Assembly (NCBI GenBank): GCA_029959365.1
Contig: JASCOA010000013.1
Location: forward strand, 1-45,696
Reading direction: 5' to 3'
DNA: 45,696 bases
From: Microbacteriaceae bacterium PS02343
Lineage (GTDB): Bacteria; Actinomycetota; Actinomycetes; Actinomycetales; Microbacteriaceae
Shown here piece after piece: positions 7,180 to 14,656 of the stretch. The position numbers and the translations under genes are program-made. The notes beneath the pieces are model-generated. The model was not told the DNA's origin, did not search any database, and worked only from the letters and a program-made list of their open reading frames with translations. Numbering within the stretch: the first letter of the stretch is position 1; the number at the start of each line of letters is the position of its first letter.

Positions 7180-7278
7180 ACCCACTGAGACGCCGCAGCG
7201 GCGCGTCGCGTTGGGGTCGGAGCCTGAACGCGGTCGGGGAATCGAGGAACCCTCGTCGGGCGGCTCCCGAGGCGGGTC

Positions 7279-7284
7279 TACCGT
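7279..7284 (+). promoter_or_regulatory. -10 element TACCGT for a leaderless MFS transcript
   Basis: TACCGT ends 7 nt before the GTG start of the sugar porter. No Shine-Dalgarno sequence lies between. Confidence 0.5.
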
Positions 7285-7291
7285 TGTCCGA

Positions 7292-8725
7292 GTGAACGCG
7301 CAGAAGACCTCCAGCAGCACCAACAGGAAGGTCATCGGGCTCGCCATCGCGGGCGCGGTCGGCGGCTTCCTCTTCGGCTTCGACTCCTCCGTCATCAACG
7401 GCGCGGTCGACGCGATCGAGGGCCAGTTCGCGCTCAGCGACTTCCTCACCGGCTTCGCCGTCGCGAGCGCACTGCTCGGCTGCGCGGTGGGCGCGTGGAT
7501 CGCGGGCGGCATCGCCGACCGCTGGGGCCGCATCCCCACCATGCTCGTCGGCGCGTTCCTCTTCCTCATCAGCGCGATCGGCTGCGGTCTCGCCTTCGCG
7601 GTCTGGGACCTCATCCTCTGGCGCGTCATCGGCGGCCTGGGCATCGGCATCGCCTCCGTCATCGCCCCGGCGTACATCGCCGAGATCTCGCCGCGCAAGC
7701 TGCGCGGCCGCCTCGGTTCGCTGCAGCAGCTCGCCATCACGATCGGCATCTTCACGGCCCTGCTCTCCGACGCGCTCTTCGCCGACGCCGCGGGCGGAGC
7801 CGCGAACGAGCTGTGGTGGGGCCTCGAGGCCTGGCGCTGGATGTTCCTCGCGGGCCTGGTGCCCGCGGTCGTCTACGGCCTCATCGCGCTCAAGCTGCCC
7901 GAGTCGCCGCGCTACCTGGTGCGCAAGGGCGAGACCGAGAAGGCCAAGCGCATCCTCGCGTCCATCACGCCGCCCGACGAGGTCGAGCGCGCCTACAAGG
8001 AGATCCACGAGGCGATCCAGGCGGATGAGGCAGCCAAGGAGCACGGCACCGTGCGCGGTCCGTGGCTGGGCCTCAAGCCGATCGTCTGGGTGGGCATCGC
8101 GCTGAGCGTGTTCCAGCAGTTCGTCGGCATCAACGTGATCTTCTACTACTCCACGACGCTCTGGCGCTCGGTCGGCTTCGAGGAGAGCGACTCCTTCACG
8201 ATCTCGGTGATCACCTCGATCACCAACATCCTCGTGACCCTGATCGCGATCGCCCTCATCGACCGCATCGGCCGCAAGCCGATCCTGCTCGTCGGCTCGG
8301 CCGGCATGACCCTCGCGCTCGCGACCATGGCCATCGCCTTCTCGCAGGCCGTCGAGGTCGACGGCGAGCCGAGCCTGCCCGGCGCCTGGGGCCCGATCGC
8401 GCTCGTGGCGGCGAACGTCTTCGTAGTCGCCTTCGGGGCCAGCTGGGGCCCGGTGGTCTGGGTGCTGCTCGGCGAGATCTTCCCGAACAAGATCCGCGCC
8501 CGTGCCCTCGGCATCGCGGCCGCCGCGCAGTGGCTCGCGAACTTCGCCATCACGGTCAGCTTCCCGCCCATGAGCGAGGCCTCGCTCGTGCTCACCTACG
8601 GCATGTACGCGCTGTTCGCGGGTCTCTCGTTCTTCTTCGTCTTCAAGGTCGTGCCCGAGACGAACGGCATGTCGCTCGAGGAGGCGGAGACGCTCTTCAC
8701 CCGCAAGGGCGCCAAGAAGCCCTGA
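7292..8725 (+). CDS. MFS sugar porter (sugar:proton symporter family)
   Basis: Twelve-helix inner-membrane transporter of 477 aa. Sugar-porter signatures are GGFLFGFDSSVINGAV in helix 1, GGIADRWGRIPTM in loop 2-3, PESPRYLVRKG at the end of the first half, IDRIGRKPILLVGSAGM in loop 8-9, and PETNGMSLEE at the C-terminus. These point to the XylE/GLUT-type family, which imports a monosaccharide with a proton. The specific sugar is not decided and no sugar kinase or isomerase is nearby. The GTG start is chosen for its distance from the -10 TACCGT. No regulator other than the divergent ECF sigma gene is adjacent. Confidence 0.92.
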   Translation: MNAQKTSSSTNRKVIGLAIAGAVGGFLFGFDSSVINGAVDAIEGQFALSDFLTGFAVASALLGCAVGAWIAGGIADRWGRIPTMLVGAFLFLISAIGCGLAFAVWDLILWRVIGGLGIGIASVIAPAYIAEISPRKLRGRLGSLQQLAITIGIFTALLSDALFADAAGGAANELWWGLEAWRWMFLAGLVPAVVYGLIALKLPESPRYLVRKGETEKAKRILASITPPDEVERAYKEIHEAIQADEAAKEHGTVRGPWLGLKPIVWVGIALSVFQQFVGINVIFYYSTTLWRSVGFEESDSFTISVITSITNILVTLIAIALIDRIGRKPILLVGSAGMTLALATMAIAFSQAVEVDGEPSLPGAWGPIALVAANVFVVAFGASWGPVVWVLLGEIFPNKIRARALGIAAAAQWLANFAITVSFPPMSEASLVLTYGMYALFAGLSFFFVFKVVPETNGMSLEEAETLFTRKGAKKP

Positions 8726-8764
8726 CGCGGCGTCACCGCATCGGCGCATCGGCGAAACGCCGCG
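8726..8764 (+). terminator. Inverted repeat after the sugar porter gene
   Basis: CGCGGCGT (8726-8733) and ACGCCGCG (8757-8764) are exact reverse complements around a 23-nt loop. A smaller nested stem CGGCG-AAA-CGCCG (8750-8762) overlaps the right arm. The repeat begins directly after the MFS stop codon. It may terminate the MFS transcript before the NCS2 promoter. The nested stem is an alternative fold. Confidence 0.45.
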
Positions 8765-8779
8765 GCAACACGGCGCGGA

Positions 8780-8785
8780 TACGGT
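8780..8785 (+). promoter_or_regulatory. -10 element TACGGT upstream of the NCS2 permease
   Basis: TACGGT is followed by about 30 nt to the ATG at 8817. Unlike many genes here, this one has a leader with GAGGAG (8807-8812) 4 nt before the start. Confidence 0.4.
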
Positions 8786-8816
8786 GCTGCTGAGACGCCG
8801 AGGCACGAGGAGCGAC

Positions 8817-10343
8817 ATGCGCCGGAAGACGACCCGAGCCGACGACAACACGGTCGACGGCATCCCTCCGCTCGCGCGGCTGTTCCCGCTCGGCCTGCAG
8901 CACGTGCTCGCGATGTACGCCGGCGCCGTCGCCGTGCCGCTCATCGTCGGCGGGGCTCTCGGGCTGAGCCCCGAGGAGCTTGCCTACCTGATCAGCGCCG
9001 ACCTGTTCGTCGCGGGGCTCGCCACGCTCATGCAGTCGATCGGCTTCTGGCGCTTCGGCGTGCGGCTGCCGCTCATCCAGGGCGTCACCTTCGCCGCCGT
9101 GGGGCCGATGATCGCGATCGGCACGCAGTACGGCATCACCGCGATCTACGGCGCGACGATCGCCTGCGGCGTCTTCATGATCGTCGTCGCGCCCTTCTTC
9201 TCGCAGCTGCTGCGCTTCTTCCCGCCGATCGTCACCGGCACCGTGATCCTCGTCATCGGGCTGTCGCTCATCGACGTGGCGGCCGGATGGATCGTCGACG
9301 GCGCCGAGGACGGCGCCGCGGCGCCCGTCAACCTCGCCTTCGCGGCCGGCACGCTGCTGTTCATCGTGCTGATCGAGCGCTTCGCACCGCGCGCGGTCGC
9401 CCGGGTCTCGGTGCTGCTCGGCCTGCTCGGCGGCACCCTCGTCGCGCTGCTGGTGCCCGGGATGGTCGACTGGTCGGCCGTCGGCGAGGCCGCCTGGGTC
9501 GGCGTCGTCACCCCGTTCCACTTCGGCCTGCCGACCTTCGAGCCCGTCGCGGTGCTGTCGATGATCATCGTCGGCATCGTGATCATGACCGAGACGACCG
9601 GCGACATGATCGCGATCGGCGAGATCGTCGAGAAGCCGGTCGGTCGGCGCCAGCTCGCCGACGGCCTGCGCGCCGACGGCCTCGGCACGGTGCTCGGCGG
9701 CGTCTTCAACACCTTCCCCTACACCGCCTTCGCGCAGAACGTCGGGCTCGTCTCGCTCACCGGGGTGCGCTCGCGCTACGTCGCGACGATGGCGGGGGCG
9801 ATCCTGGTCGTGCTCGGCCTGCTGCCGAAGTTCTCCGCGGTCGTCGAGGGCGTGCCGCGCGCGGTGCTCGGCGGCGCCGGCATCGCGCTGTTCGGCATGG
9901 TGGCGGCCAGCGGCATCCGCACGCTCGTCAAGGTGCGCTTCGACAACCGCAACGTGCTCGTCGTCGCGCTCTCGGTCGGCGTCGCGATGCTGCCGACGGT
10001 CAGCCCCGAGATCTACTCGGCGTTCCCCGACTGGTTCACGCTCATCTTCGACTCCGGCATCTCGGCCGGGGCGATCACCGCGATCCTGCTCAACCTGCTG
10101 CTCGGCGGCGCGGCGGCCAGAGGCCGCTTCGGTGCCGATCCCGCCGTCTCCAGCCACGACGGGATGCGCAGCCCGGCGGCCATCGCGCTCGTGCACCCCG
10201 AGGCGGTCGGCACCGGCCTCATCCCGGTGCAGCTGCTCGCCGAGGACGGCAGCCCGCTGGCGACCGTCGACCGCGACGGCAACCCCGTCGAGGCGCACGT
10301 GGTGGTGCCCGAGCCCCAGGAGCGGCCCGACGCGCACCACTAG
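8817..10343 (+). CDS. NCS2 family uracil/xanthine permease
   Basis: Membrane transporter of 508 aa with about 14 hydrophobic segments. Nucleobase:cation symporter-2 hallmarks are LGLQHVLAMYAGAVAVPLIVGG at the N-terminus, PLIQGVTFAAVGPMIAIG, the ETTGDMIAIGEI segment (core Glu region) and a TFPYTAFAQNVGLVSLTGV segment. These import uracil, xanthine or uric acid with a proton; the exact base is not resolved. The C-terminal about 70 residues are hydrophilic. The ATG at 8817 has a GAGGAG ribosome site. Its TAG stop forms the first three bases of the next gene's -10. No nucleobase catabolic gene is adjacent. Confidence 0.92.
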   Translation: MRRKTTRADDNTVDGIPPLARLFPLGLQHVLAMYAGAVAVPLIVGGALGLSPEELAYLISADLFVAGLATLMQSIGFWRFGVRLPLIQGVTFAAVGPMIAIGTQYGITAIYGATIACGVFMIVVAPFFSQLLRFFPPIVTGTVILVIGLSLIDVAAGWIVDGAEDGAAAPVNLAFAAGTLLFIVLIERFAPRAVARVSVLLGLLGGTLVALLVPGMVDWSAVGEAAWVGVVTPFHFGLPTFEPVAVLSMIIVGIVIMTETTGDMIAIGEIVEKPVGRRQLADGLRADGLGTVLGGVFNTFPYTAFAQNVGLVSLTGVRSRYVATMAGAILVVLGLLPKFSAVVEGVPRAVLGGAGIALFGMVAASGIRTLVKVRFDNRNVLVVALSVGVAMLPTVSPEIYSAFPDWFTLIFDSGISAGAITAILLNLLLGGAAARGRFGADPAVSSHDGMRSPAAIALVHPEAVGTGLIPVQLLAEDGSPLATVDRDGNPVEAHVVVPEPQERPDAHH

Positions 10344-10346
10344 GCT
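10341..10346 (+). promoter_or_regulatory. -10 element TAGGCT overlapping the NCS2 stop codon
   Basis: TAGGCT begins with the TAG stop of the permease and ends 6 nt before the GTG start of the CPBP-like gene. No ribosome site lies between, so the downstream gene is probably transcribed leaderless from inside the end of its neighbour. Confidence 0.55.
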
Positions 10347-10352
10347 CGCCGC

Positions 10353-11168
10353 GTGACGCCGACGGAGACGACCGCCCCGACCCGGACGCCGCTCGCGCTC
10401 GTCCCCTCCATCCTGCTCGCGCTCTCGGCGCTGGCGCTGTTCGGCTTCCTGCAGCCGATCGTGGGCTACCCGCTGCTCGCGGCGGCGCTGATCACCGCGT
10501 TCCTGGTCAGCCGCGAGCTCGGCAAGGACCTGCTGCTCATCGGCGTCGGCATCGGCATCGTCTCGATCACCTCGGTCGAAGCGGATGTGTCGTGGCCGAG
10601 CTTCGTGCGCATCGGCGCGGTGCTGGGCGCCGCGGTGCTCGTGCCGTTCCTCATCGACCGCTTCCTCTACCGGCGGCGGGCCATCACGTTCCCCTGGCGC
10701 AGCCGCGAGCGCAAGTCGAAGGGCGAGATCGCCTACCTCGTGGCGGTGCCGGTGCTCGGCTGGCTGATCCTGCCGTTCTACTTCATCCGCTCGGGCGCCT
10801 ACGAGAACTGGCCGCACATCACCGACCTGTCGGAGCTCGGCCGCTTCTTCGTCGGCGTCAACGCGGTCGGCACCTGGGACGAGCTGTTCTTCATCTGCAC
10901 CTGCTTCGCGCTGCTGCGCCGGCACCTGCCCGACTGGCAGGCCAACCTGGTGCAGGCCGTGATCTTCGTCTCGTTCCTCTGGGAGCTCGGCTACCGGGAG
11001 TGGGGCCCGCTGCTCACGTTCCCCTTCGCGCTGCTGCAGGGCTACCTCTTCGCGAAGACCCGCTCGCTCGGCTACGTGCTCGGCGTGCACCTGCTCTTCG
11101 ACGCGATCGTGTTCCTCGCCATCGTGCACGCGCACAACCGCGACTGGGTGCCGATCTTCATCTACTGA
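10353..11168 (+). CDS. CPBP (CAAX/ABI)-like intramembrane protein with degenerate motifs
   Basis: Membrane protein of 271 aa with about seven hydrophobic segments. The C-terminal part resembles CPBP intramembrane metalloproteases: GTWDELFFICTCF in place of the usual EExxxR motif, FLWELGYREWG in the next helix, and a final HLLFDAI (H-xx-x-D). The first Glu is Asp and the Arg is missing, so protease activity is uncertain. Family members process prenylated peptides or act in bacteriocin immunity. Here no partner gene suggests a substrate. GTG start 6 nt after TAGGCT; a strong terminator follows. Confidence 0.65.
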   Translation: MTPTETTAPTRTPLALVPSILLALSALALFGFLQPIVGYPLLAAALITAFLVSRELGKDLLLIGVGIGIVSITSVEADVSWPSFVRIGAVLGAAVLVPFLIDRFLYRRRAITFPWRSRERKSKGEIAYLVAVPVLGWLILPFYFIRSGAYENWPHITDLSELGRFFVGVNAVGTWDELFFICTCFALLRRHLPDWQANLVQAVIFVSFLWELGYREWGPLLTFPFALLQGYLFAKTRSLGYVLGVHLLFDAIVFLAIVHAHNRDWVPIFIY

Positions 11169-11191
11169 GGCGGCCCGCCCGGGAACGCCGA

Positions 11192-11220
11192 AGGGCCCGT
11201 CAGCGGTGCTGACGGGCCCT
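11192..11220. terminator. Strong hairpin terminator between CPBP gene and tRNA-Arg
   Basis: AGGGCCCGTCAGC (11192-11204) and GCTGACGGGCCCT (11208-11220) form a perfect 13-bp stem around GGT. It follows the CPBP-like gene (plus) and sits 9 bp beyond the 3' end of the minus-strand tRNA, so it can serve both. A T tract is missing, as usual at this GC content. Confidence 0.85.
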
Positions 11221-11229
11221 GCGCAGTCG

Positions 11230-11302
11230 TGCCCCCGGAGGGATTCGAACCCCCGACCTACGGTACCGGAAACCGGCGCTCTATCCCCTGAGCTACGGAG
11301 GC
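11230..11302 (-). tRNA. tRNA-Arg(CCG)
   Basis: The reverse complement folds as a 73-nt tRNA: acceptor GCCTCCG/CGGGGGC, D arm GCTC/GAGC, anticodon loop TTCCGGT with anticodon CCG (reads CGG), a five-base variable loop, T arm with TTCGAAT, and discriminator A. CCA is not encoded. The first pair of the anticodon stem (27-43) is a C-U mismatch; all other stem positions pair (two as G-T wobbles). It lies one gene away from argS, a common actinobacterial arrangement. Confidence 0.95.
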
Positions 11303-11345
11303 GGACTGGGCAACACTACCACCGCGGCGGTGCGCCCGAAGCCGC

Positions 11346-11969
11346 TCAGGCGGCCGGCAGACCGTCGACCGCGGACTGCACGATCTCGGCCGCCTCGCCC
11401 GGCTCGACGAAGGCCGTCGAGGTCGCCACGACGCGGTACGGACCGCTGAAGACCTGGGCCTCGCCGACGCCGTCGACGACCGTGAAGTAGCCCTCCGGGC
11501 CGAAGGTCGGCACCGCGTTGCTGCTGGCCTGCAGCGCCTCGTGGCGCTCGACGATCTCGTCGTCGTCGAGCTGCGAGACGCCGACCTCGATCGTGACGCC
11601 GCTGGTGAGGTTGACCCACTGGCAGCTGAGGCCCTGCTCGGCGACGACCTCGGCCTGCGCGGTGCCCTCGGCCGGTGCGTAGTCGTCCTGGCGGCCGAAG
11701 TTCGGGTTGTAGGCGTACATCTCGTCGAGCGTCAGCACGTCGTCGCAGCCGAAGCTCACCGGGGTGCCGGCGGGCTCGGCGCTGGCGCTCGGGCTCGGCG
11801 TCGGCGTGCTCGAGGGGGCCTCGACGGTCGGGCTCGGAGCGGCCGCGCTCGCCGTGGGCTCCGGATCCTCGGCCGCCGGGGTGCAGCCGGCGAGCAGCAG
11901 GCCGGCGGCCGCGGCGACGGCGCTGATCGTGACGAGACGGCTGGAGCGGATGCGGAGCGCACGCGACAT
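11346..11969 (-). CDS. Secreted lipoprotein of unknown function
   Basis: Precursor of 207 aa. An Arg-rich N-terminus and hydrophobic stretch end in the lipobox LLAGC with the lipidated Cys at residue 29. A Pro/Ser/Thr/Ala-rich linker of about 40 residues follows, then a globular domain starting near VSFGCDDVLTLDEMY that contains two cysteines (FGCDD and LSCQW) likely to pair. This architecture resembles DUF3558-like or other small actinobacterial surface lipoproteins, but I do not recognise the domain with certainty. The ATG at 11969 has GGGAGAG upstream. Divergent from argS; no functional link is evident. Confidence 0.75.
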   Translation of the reverse strand: MSRALRIRSSRLVTISAVAAAAGLLLAGCTPAAEDPEPTASAAAPSPTVEAPSSTPTPSPSASAEPAGTPVSFGCDDVLTLDEMYAYNPNFGRQDDYAPAEGTAQAEVVAEQGLSCQWVNLTSGVTIEVGVSQLDDDEIVERHEALQASSNAVPTFGPEGYFTVVDGVGEAQVFSGPYRVVATSTAFVEPGEAAEIVQSAVDGLPAA

Positions 11970-12169
11970 GGACTGGACTCTCTCCCGAGACGGTGTGGTG
12001 GGCTGCTCGCGGCGGTGCGAGCGGATGGGCGGGCCCGTCTGCGCGGCGCCCGCTGCGAACATCCTGCACCGTGCGCGCCGCCGGATCGCGCCGCGCTGGC
12101 GGAATCGTTACCCCGGGGGAGCCGATCCCATCCTCCGGAGGGACACGGGGAGGCCGTCCGCTCGGCGGC
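11970..12169. other. Divergent spacer between lipoprotein gene and argS
   Basis: About 200 bp with no credible coding sequence. It holds the 5' leader of the lipoprotein gene (minus), one GAGCGGATG copy at 12019-12027 and a 10-bp palindrome CCTCCGGAGG at about 12132. No T-box or riboswitch is recognisable. The argS -10 lies at its right edge. Confidence 0.5.
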
Positions 12170-12175
12170 TAGGAT
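12170..12175 (+). promoter_or_regulatory. -10 element TAGGAT for a leaderless argS transcript
   Basis: TAGGAT ends 8 nt before the GTG start of argS with no ribosome site between, which argues for a leaderless mRNA and against T-box control. Confidence 0.55.
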
Positions 12176-12183
12176 CGTCACCC

Positions 12184-13848
12184 GTGACCCCCGAAGAACT
12201 CGCCGCACGCCTGCACGCCATCGTCCTCGAGATCGTGGAGCGACGAGGCCTCGGCGAGACCGTGGCGGTCGCTCCCGACGACATCACGCTCGAGCGCCCG
12301 CGCAACCGCGACCACGGCGACTGGGCGAGCAACGCCGCCATGAAGCTGGCCAAGAAGGTCGGCGCGAATCCGCGCGAGCTGGCCGCCGAGATCGTGGAGG
12401 GCGTGCGCGCCATCGACGGCGTCAGCGCGGTCGACATCGCCGGCCCCGGCTTCATCAACATCACGCTCGACGCCGCCGCCGCCGGCGCGCTGGCGAAGGC
12501 CATCGTCGAGGCGGGGGAGTCCTACGGCTCCAACGACGCGCTCGCCGGCCAGAGCATCAACCTCGAGTTCGTCTCGGCCAACCCGACCGGTCCGCTGCAC
12601 ATCGGCCACACCCGCTGGGCGGCCCTCGGCGACGCGCTCGCCCGCGTGCTCAAGGCCTCGGGCGCCGACCTGCGCACCGAGTTCTACATCAACGACGCCG
12701 GCGCCCAGATGGACGTCTTCGGCGCGAGCGTGCTCGCCGCCGCCAAGGGCGAGCCGACCCCCGAGGGCGGCTACCCGGGCGAGTACGTGCAGGAGCTCGG
12801 CCGCAAGGCCCTCGAGGCCCGCCCGAACCTGCTCGAGCTCGATGCCGACGAGGCGCTGGCCGAGGCCCGCGAGCTGGGCTACGCCTTCCAGCTCGAGGAG
12901 ATCAAGGCCTCGCTCGAGCGCTTCGCGGTGCGCTTCGACATCTGGTTCTCCGAGCGCGTGCTGCACACCGCCGACGTCGACGGCGCGAGCGACGTCGACC
13001 GCGCGGTCGAGCGCCTGCGCGCGCAGGGGCACGTGTTCGACGAGGACGACGCGGTGTGGGTGCGCACCACCGACTTCGGCGACGACAAGGATCGCGTCAT
13101 CAAGCGCGGCAACGGCGTCTACACCTACTTCGCGGCCGATGCCGCCTACTACCTCTCGAAGAGCGACCGCGGCTTCGCCAAGAAGATCTACCTGCTCGGC
13201 GCCGACCACCACGGCTACGTGCACCGCCTCAAGGCGATCGCCGGCGCGGCGGGCGAGGATCCGCAGCGCGACATCGAGGTGCTCATCGGCCAGCTGGTCA
13301 GCATCAACGGCGCCAAGCTCTCCAAGCGAGCCGGAAACATCATCGAGCTGAACGACCTGCAGGCCTGGCTCGGCACCGACGCGCTGCGCTACTCGCTCGC
13401 GCGCTACCCGGCCGACTCGCCGCTGACCCTCGACCCCGAGATCCTGCAGCGCCGCACGAACGACAACCCCGTCTACACGGTGCAGTACGCGCACGCCCGC
13501 ACCCGCTCGGTCGCCCGCAACGCCGAGACGGCGGGCGTCGAGCGCAGCGCGTTCGAGCCCGCGCTGCTCGCCCACGAGACCGAGAGCGTGCTGCTCGGCG
13601 CGCTGGGCGAGTTCCCGCGCATCGTGGCCCAGTCGGCCGAGCTGCGCGAGCCGCACCGCGTCGCGCGCTACGTCGAGGAGCTCGCGGGCCACTACCACCG
13701 CTGGTACGACAACTGCCGCGTCACCCCGCTGGGCGACGAGGCGGTCGAGGACGTGCACCGCACCCGCCTCTGGCTCAACGACGCCACCAGCCAGGTGATC
13801 CGCAACGGCCTCGGCCTGCTCGGCGTCAGCGCGCCGGACCGCATGTGA
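12184..13848 (+). CDS. argS: Arginyl-tRNA synthetase
   Basis: Class I aminoacyl-tRNA synthetase of 554 aa that charges tRNA-Arg. The N-terminal additional domain covers about residues 1-110. The catalytic Rossmann fold carries FVSANPTGPLHIGHTR with HIGH at 139-142. The KMSKS equivalent is KLSKR near residues 378-382. The C-terminal anticodon-binding domain includes HARTRSVARNAE. Length is normal. The GTG start fits the -10 at 12170. The stop overlaps the start of the next gene (GTGA). A tRNA-Arg(CCG) gene lies about 0.9 kb upstream on the other strand. Confidence 0.97.
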   Translation: MTPEELAARLHAIVLEIVERRGLGETVAVAPDDITLERPRNRDHGDWASNAAMKLAKKVGANPRELAAEIVEGVRAIDGVSAVDIAGPGFINITLDAAAAGALAKAIVEAGESYGSNDALAGQSINLEFVSANPTGPLHIGHTRWAALGDALARVLKASGADLRTEFYINDAGAQMDVFGASVLAAAKGEPTPEGGYPGEYVQELGRKALEARPNLLELDADEALAEARELGYAFQLEEIKASLERFAVRFDIWFSERVLHTADVDGASDVDRAVERLRAQGHVFDEDDAVWVRTTDFGDDKDRVIKRGNGVYTYFAADAAYYLSKSDRGFAKKIYLLGADHHGYVHRLKAIAGAAGEDPQRDIEVLIGQLVSINGAKLSKRAGNIIELNDLQAWLGTDALRYSLARYPADSPLTLDPEILQRRTNDNPVYTVQYAHARTRSVARNAETAGVERSAFEPALLAHETESVLLGALGEFPRIVAQSAELREPHRVARYVEELAGHYHRWYDNCRVTPLGDEAVEDVHRTRLWLNDATSQVIRNGLGLLGVSAPDRM

Positions 13849-14636
13849 GCGAGCGGATGAGCGCCGCGAGCGAGCAGTCCCCGCCCCGTCGTCGACGGGG
13901 CCCGGTCGTCGTGATCGCGGCGCTCGTCCTGCTCGTCGTCGCGCTGGTCGTCGCCGACGGCGTCGTGCGCGGCGTCGCCGAGGAGCGGGTGCGCGAGCAG
14001 GTCGGCTCGGCCGTCGGGGTCCCCGCCGACGAGGTCGAGGCCACAGTGCACGGCTTCCCGGTGCTGCTGCAGCTCGCCCAGGGCCGGCTGCAGGAGGTCG
14101 ATGCGACGGTGCCCGGCGCCGATCTCGGCGCGGTGACTGGCGATCTCGAGTTCACCGCAACGGGCGTGCCGACCTCGGACGGCGGAGCCGTCGACAGCGT
14201 CGAGGCGCGCTTCGCGATGAGCGAGGACGACCTCGCCCGCGCCGGCGACCTCTTCGGTCTGGCGTCGATCACCGGCGTCTCGATCGTCGAGCCCGAGGTG
14301 CGCGTCGGCGCCGAGTTCGAGGTCTTCGGCATCGCGATCGGCGTGGCCGTCGGCCTCGAGCCGAGCATCGACGACGGGGCGCTGGTGGTCACCCCGGCCA
14401 GCGTCGCGCTCAACGGCGCGCAGACGACGGTGCAGGCGATCCGCGACCAGTTCGGCGCCCTGCTCGACGGCGTGCTGCAGCCCCGCAGCGTCTGCCTCGC
14501 CGACCGGCTGCCGGCATCCCTCACGCTCGAATCGGCGGAGGTCGACGGCGACCGCCTGGTGGTCGCCCTCGGCGGCTCCGAGGTGCTGCTCGACGCCGAG
14601 TCGCTCGAGTCCGGCACGGGCTCCTGCGCGGGCTGA
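13845..14636 (+). CDS. DUF2993 (LmeA-like) membrane-anchored protein
   Basis: Protein of 263 aa with a basic Pro/Arg-rich N-terminus, one transmembrane helix (VVVIAALVLLVVALVVADGVV, about residues 21-41) and an extracytoplasmic beta-rich domain of the DUF2993 type. Mycobacterial LmeA of this family takes part in lipomannan elongation. A role in envelope glycolipid assembly is inferred here only from that relationship. The GTG at 13845 overlaps the argS stop as GTGA; an ATG four codons later (13857) is an alternative. It interrupts the otherwise conserved argS-lysA neighbourhood. Confidence 0.7.
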   Translation: MSERMSAASEQSPPRRRRGPVVVIAALVLLVVALVVADGVVRGVAEERVREQVGSAVGVPADEVEATVHGFPVLLQLAQGRLQEVDATVPGADLGAVTGDLEFTATGVPTSDGGAVDSVEARFAMSEDDLARAGDLFGLASITGVSIVEPEVRVGAEFEVFGIAIGVAVGLEPSIDDGALVVTPASVALNGAQTTVQAIRDQFGALLDGVLQPRSVCLADRLPASLTLESAEVDGDRLVVALGGSEVLLDAESLESGTGSCAG

Positions 14637-14643
14637 GCACCGA

Positions 14644-14649
14644 TAGTCT
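14644..14649 (+). promoter_or_regulatory. -10 element TAGTCT for a leaderless lysA transcript
   Basis: TAGTCT lies in the 20-bp spacer after the DUF2993 gene and ends 7 nt before the lysA ATG. No Shine-Dalgarno sequence lies between. Confidence 0.55.
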
Positions 14650-14656
14650 GCTGACC

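Noticed and set aside
7243-7255. GGAACC near the sigma gene as an ECF autoregulatory -35
   Set aside because: No matching ECF -10 at the expected 15-17 bp on either strand; the hexamer is part of a small CGAGG/CCTCG repeat.
8726-8816. Purine or other riboswitch in front of the NCS2 permease
   Set aside because: The spacer holds an inverted repeat and a short leader only; no conserved riboswitch core is visible.
5849-8944. Very long open frames antisense to the sugar porter and other genes
   Set aside because: At this GC content, antisense frames stay open by chance. Only the ends coincide with real genes; the rest is Arg/Ala/Asp-rich with no motif, while the opposite strand carries clear families.
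11970-12183. T-box or other leader control of argS
   Set aside because: The -10 lies 8 nt from the GTG, so there is no room for a leader RNA.
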